Positions 62,408 through 64,000 of a stretch of 64,000 nt of DNA are shown in pieces (position 1 is the first letter of the stretch; every line of letters starts with the position of its first letter). Under the pieces are notes generated by a model. The model saw only the letters and a list, made by a program, of their open reading frames with translations. It was not told the DNA's origin and searched no databases. A program made the position numbers and the translations under genes. Source of the DNA: Serinus canaria (lineage: Eukaryota > Chordata > Aves > Passeriformes > Fringillidae); assembly GCF_022539315.1 (NCBI RefSeq), contig NC_066316.1, positions 29,141,245 through 29,205,244 of the forward strand, given 5' to 3'.

Positions 62408-62762
62408 CAAGGGATATTCTGTGCCATAGAATGCCATGCCCAGTAACTGGGGCAGTTTCTAAGTAGGAAGCTGGTCATGGTTTGGTCACTGGGTGGTGAG
62501 CAATTGCACTGTCCATCTCTTGGTTCTCTTGGGTTTTGTTATTCCCTCTCTCACTATTGTTATTGTTTTGTTATTGTTATTGTTTTGTTATTGTTATTAC
62601 TACTATTATTTTTATTATTATTATTTTCAGTTATTAACTCATTCTCATCTCAGCCCATGAGGTCTATCTTTTCTTTCTGATTCTCCTTCCCAGTATGGGG
62701 GTAAGGGGAGTGAGTGAGTGATTGCCTGGCACTCAGCTGATAGCTGGGGTTCAACCATGACA
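62408..62762 (-). mobile_element. Partial LTR of the common avian ERVL-like type
   Basis: Read on the minus strand it opens TGTCATGGTTGAACCCCAGC, continues with CACTCACTCACTCCCC, CTCATGGGCTGAGATGAGAA and a long AATAAC/AATAAT tract, then GGACAGTGCAATTGCTCACC, CCCCAGTTACTGGGCATGG and ATTCTATGGCACAGAATATC. This order is the hallmark of an ERVL-like LTR found across many birds. The distal half (the part ending in a CAGGACA-like word) is missing, so the copy is truncated near 62408. The intact end at 62762 is CA in plus reading. No second LTR or internal region is visible. Confidence 0.88.
62553..62628. repeat. (TTATTG)n/(TTA)n microsatellite inside the LTR
   Basis: TATTGT units give way to TTATTA units. 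In minus reading this is the expanded AATAAC/AATAAT tract typical of this LTR type, so the microsatellite was born from the element itself. Confidence 0.9.
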
Positions 62763-64000
62763 AACAGTAAAAAAAAAAAGCCCCAGGCACAAACCAAACC
62801 TAAAGGATTTCAATCCCAGTACACATGAAGAGGAGCATAAGACACCTCAGTAGCCACAATAACGTTAAATTAAGCTGAAACTAGATTTAAATATTCCAGA
62901 TTGTCCTTCTATATAATGGAAATATTTTCACCGTATCTACATTCATCAGTGTCTAGATGAGGAAAGAAAAAAATCCTGTAGGATATAAATAATGGAAAAT
63001 AAAAGTGGAGTATCTTATACTTTCATAGGTTTCATGATCAGCAGTGTGGACTTCTTTTGCAATGGTTTATGATGCACATGACCAATCAATTCTTTAATGG
63101 CTGCAGATGGGCAGTGCTGCTGATTTCAGAGTACATCATCTTTGATGTACTCTGAAACTCTGTCACTGGGTTATGGTCTGCTTTCTTCTATCTTGGTGTC
63201 TGAGACCAAGGAGTCCACAAATCAGGGTCAGCTGACTGTGGCCCTAAGCAAGAACGTTTAACTGTATGATGCCCTTGCTGCTCCTCATTCTTGAATAAAA
63301 AAGAACTACAGGGATTCAGAAGCAGAAAATAGTTAAAGTAAAAAGCCTGATGGCTTTATCCTACACCACAACACCTGTGTTTCCTCTTCCCTTGAAATGC
63401 CTGCTGCAGGCAAAGCAGCACAGGTTGGGTTTAATTGCTCCTGCTGTCTAGCATAAAATACATCATGCCATTTCTTCAACTGAATAATGGAAGCAGAAGC
63501 ATGATTGATAAAGAGATAAGCCAGGTTAATTGGCTTTATTTCAACAAACATCAATTAATTAAATTAAACACCAGAGGGAGGGCATCTGCTCACTCTAGTT
63601 CAGCCTGGAGATCTTCCTCCCCTCTCTCTGCTGATCATGAAAAGCCACAGGGCTCCGTGGAATAACTCCAGGAAAGCCAGCCTCATAAAGAAATTATTTC
63701 AAAATTGTCACATGGTCTGCATTCTTAACCTTTTTGCAGCTCAGTCAGCTAAAAGAAAAATTCAACACAGCTAGCCCATCATGATTCCTCAGCTCTCTCA
63801 GCAGGAATCAAAAAATTAAAATCCCCTGGAAAGGAAACTGCAATCAATCTGTCTCCTGTAATTTGGTTTGCAGGGGTTTTGTTAATTTTCTTTTTAATTA
63901 TGGTCTATAGTCATGGAACACATTTATTGTCAAGGTTCATTCCATCCTCTACTTGCCAATGCAAAACAAGATTGGTCATTTTTGATGAAAGATTATTTTC
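62763..64000. other. Unique AT-rich noncoding sequence to window end
   Basis: No gene is supported. A run of 11 A follows the LTR and a long hairpin lies at 63.11-63.17 kb. ATTAATTAAATTAAA words occur near 63.55 kb. Frames at 63333-63665 on both strands overlap each other and match nothing known. Confidence 0.6.
63112..63168. repeat. Long hairpin with perfect 15-bp stem
   Basis: TTTCAGAGTACATCA (63124-63138) and TGATGTACTCTGAAA (63143-63157) are perfect complements around a TCTT loop. Farther out, CAGTG (63112-63116) pairs with CACTG (63164-63168) across short mismatched bulges, extending the fold to about 57 bases. Among the inverted repeats I noticed it is the most stable-looking. Confidence 0.9.

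Noticed and set aside
62390..62410. CACAGAATCATGCAATAG, like a minus-strand CR1 tail beside the truncated LTR
   Set aside because: Only about 12 bases fit and the rest belongs to the LTR. Too short to separate from chance.

Overview
This window looks like noncoding nuclear DNA from a bird, most likely a songbird (passerine). It is AT-rich (about 38-40% GC by eye), poor in CpG, full of A/T homopolymer runs, and has no dense gene content. The lineage call rests on its transposable elements. There are CR1 LINE fragments, one with the typical avian 3' tail of repeated ATTCTATG-type words, and three LTRs of endogenous retroviruses whose general types I recognise from songbird or other bird genomes. 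Exact subfamily names would need a repeat-library search.

No protein-coding gene, rRNA or tRNA can be supported. The longest open frame is about 184 codons, which is unremarkable for 64 kb read in six frames, and none of the long frames resembles a protein family I know. The window therefore looks like intergenic sequence or the inside of a large intron. One short frame on the minus strand (6851-7123) preceded by a possible splice acceptor is the only place I would test as a real or dead exon.

Layout: 1-5284 unique AT-rich sequence. 5285-5660 a CR1 fragment (+). 5661-17623 unique sequence with a CpG-bearing block and nested inverted repeats near 7.9-8.1 kb. 17624-17995 a complete-looking solo LTR (+) flanked by a perfect 5-bp duplication. 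18411-18791 a CR1 3' end (+). 18792-42035 mostly unique sequence with a short CR1 scrap at 28715-28770 and a conserved-element-like block at 39.8-40.35 kb. 42036-42464 a second LTR (-). 42465-54700 unique sequence. 54700-55800 a GC-richer stretch with 26-bp and 16-bp tandem repeats, perhaps an unrecognised mobile element. 57449-57780 a very old CR1 relic (-). 62408-62762 a partial LTR of the widespread avian ERVL-like type (-). 63112-63168 a long perfect hairpin.

There are no genes here to assemble into a pathway. The points of interest are the history of insertions and a few unexplained structured or CpG-retaining segments that may be regulatory. I found no previously undescribed biological system.
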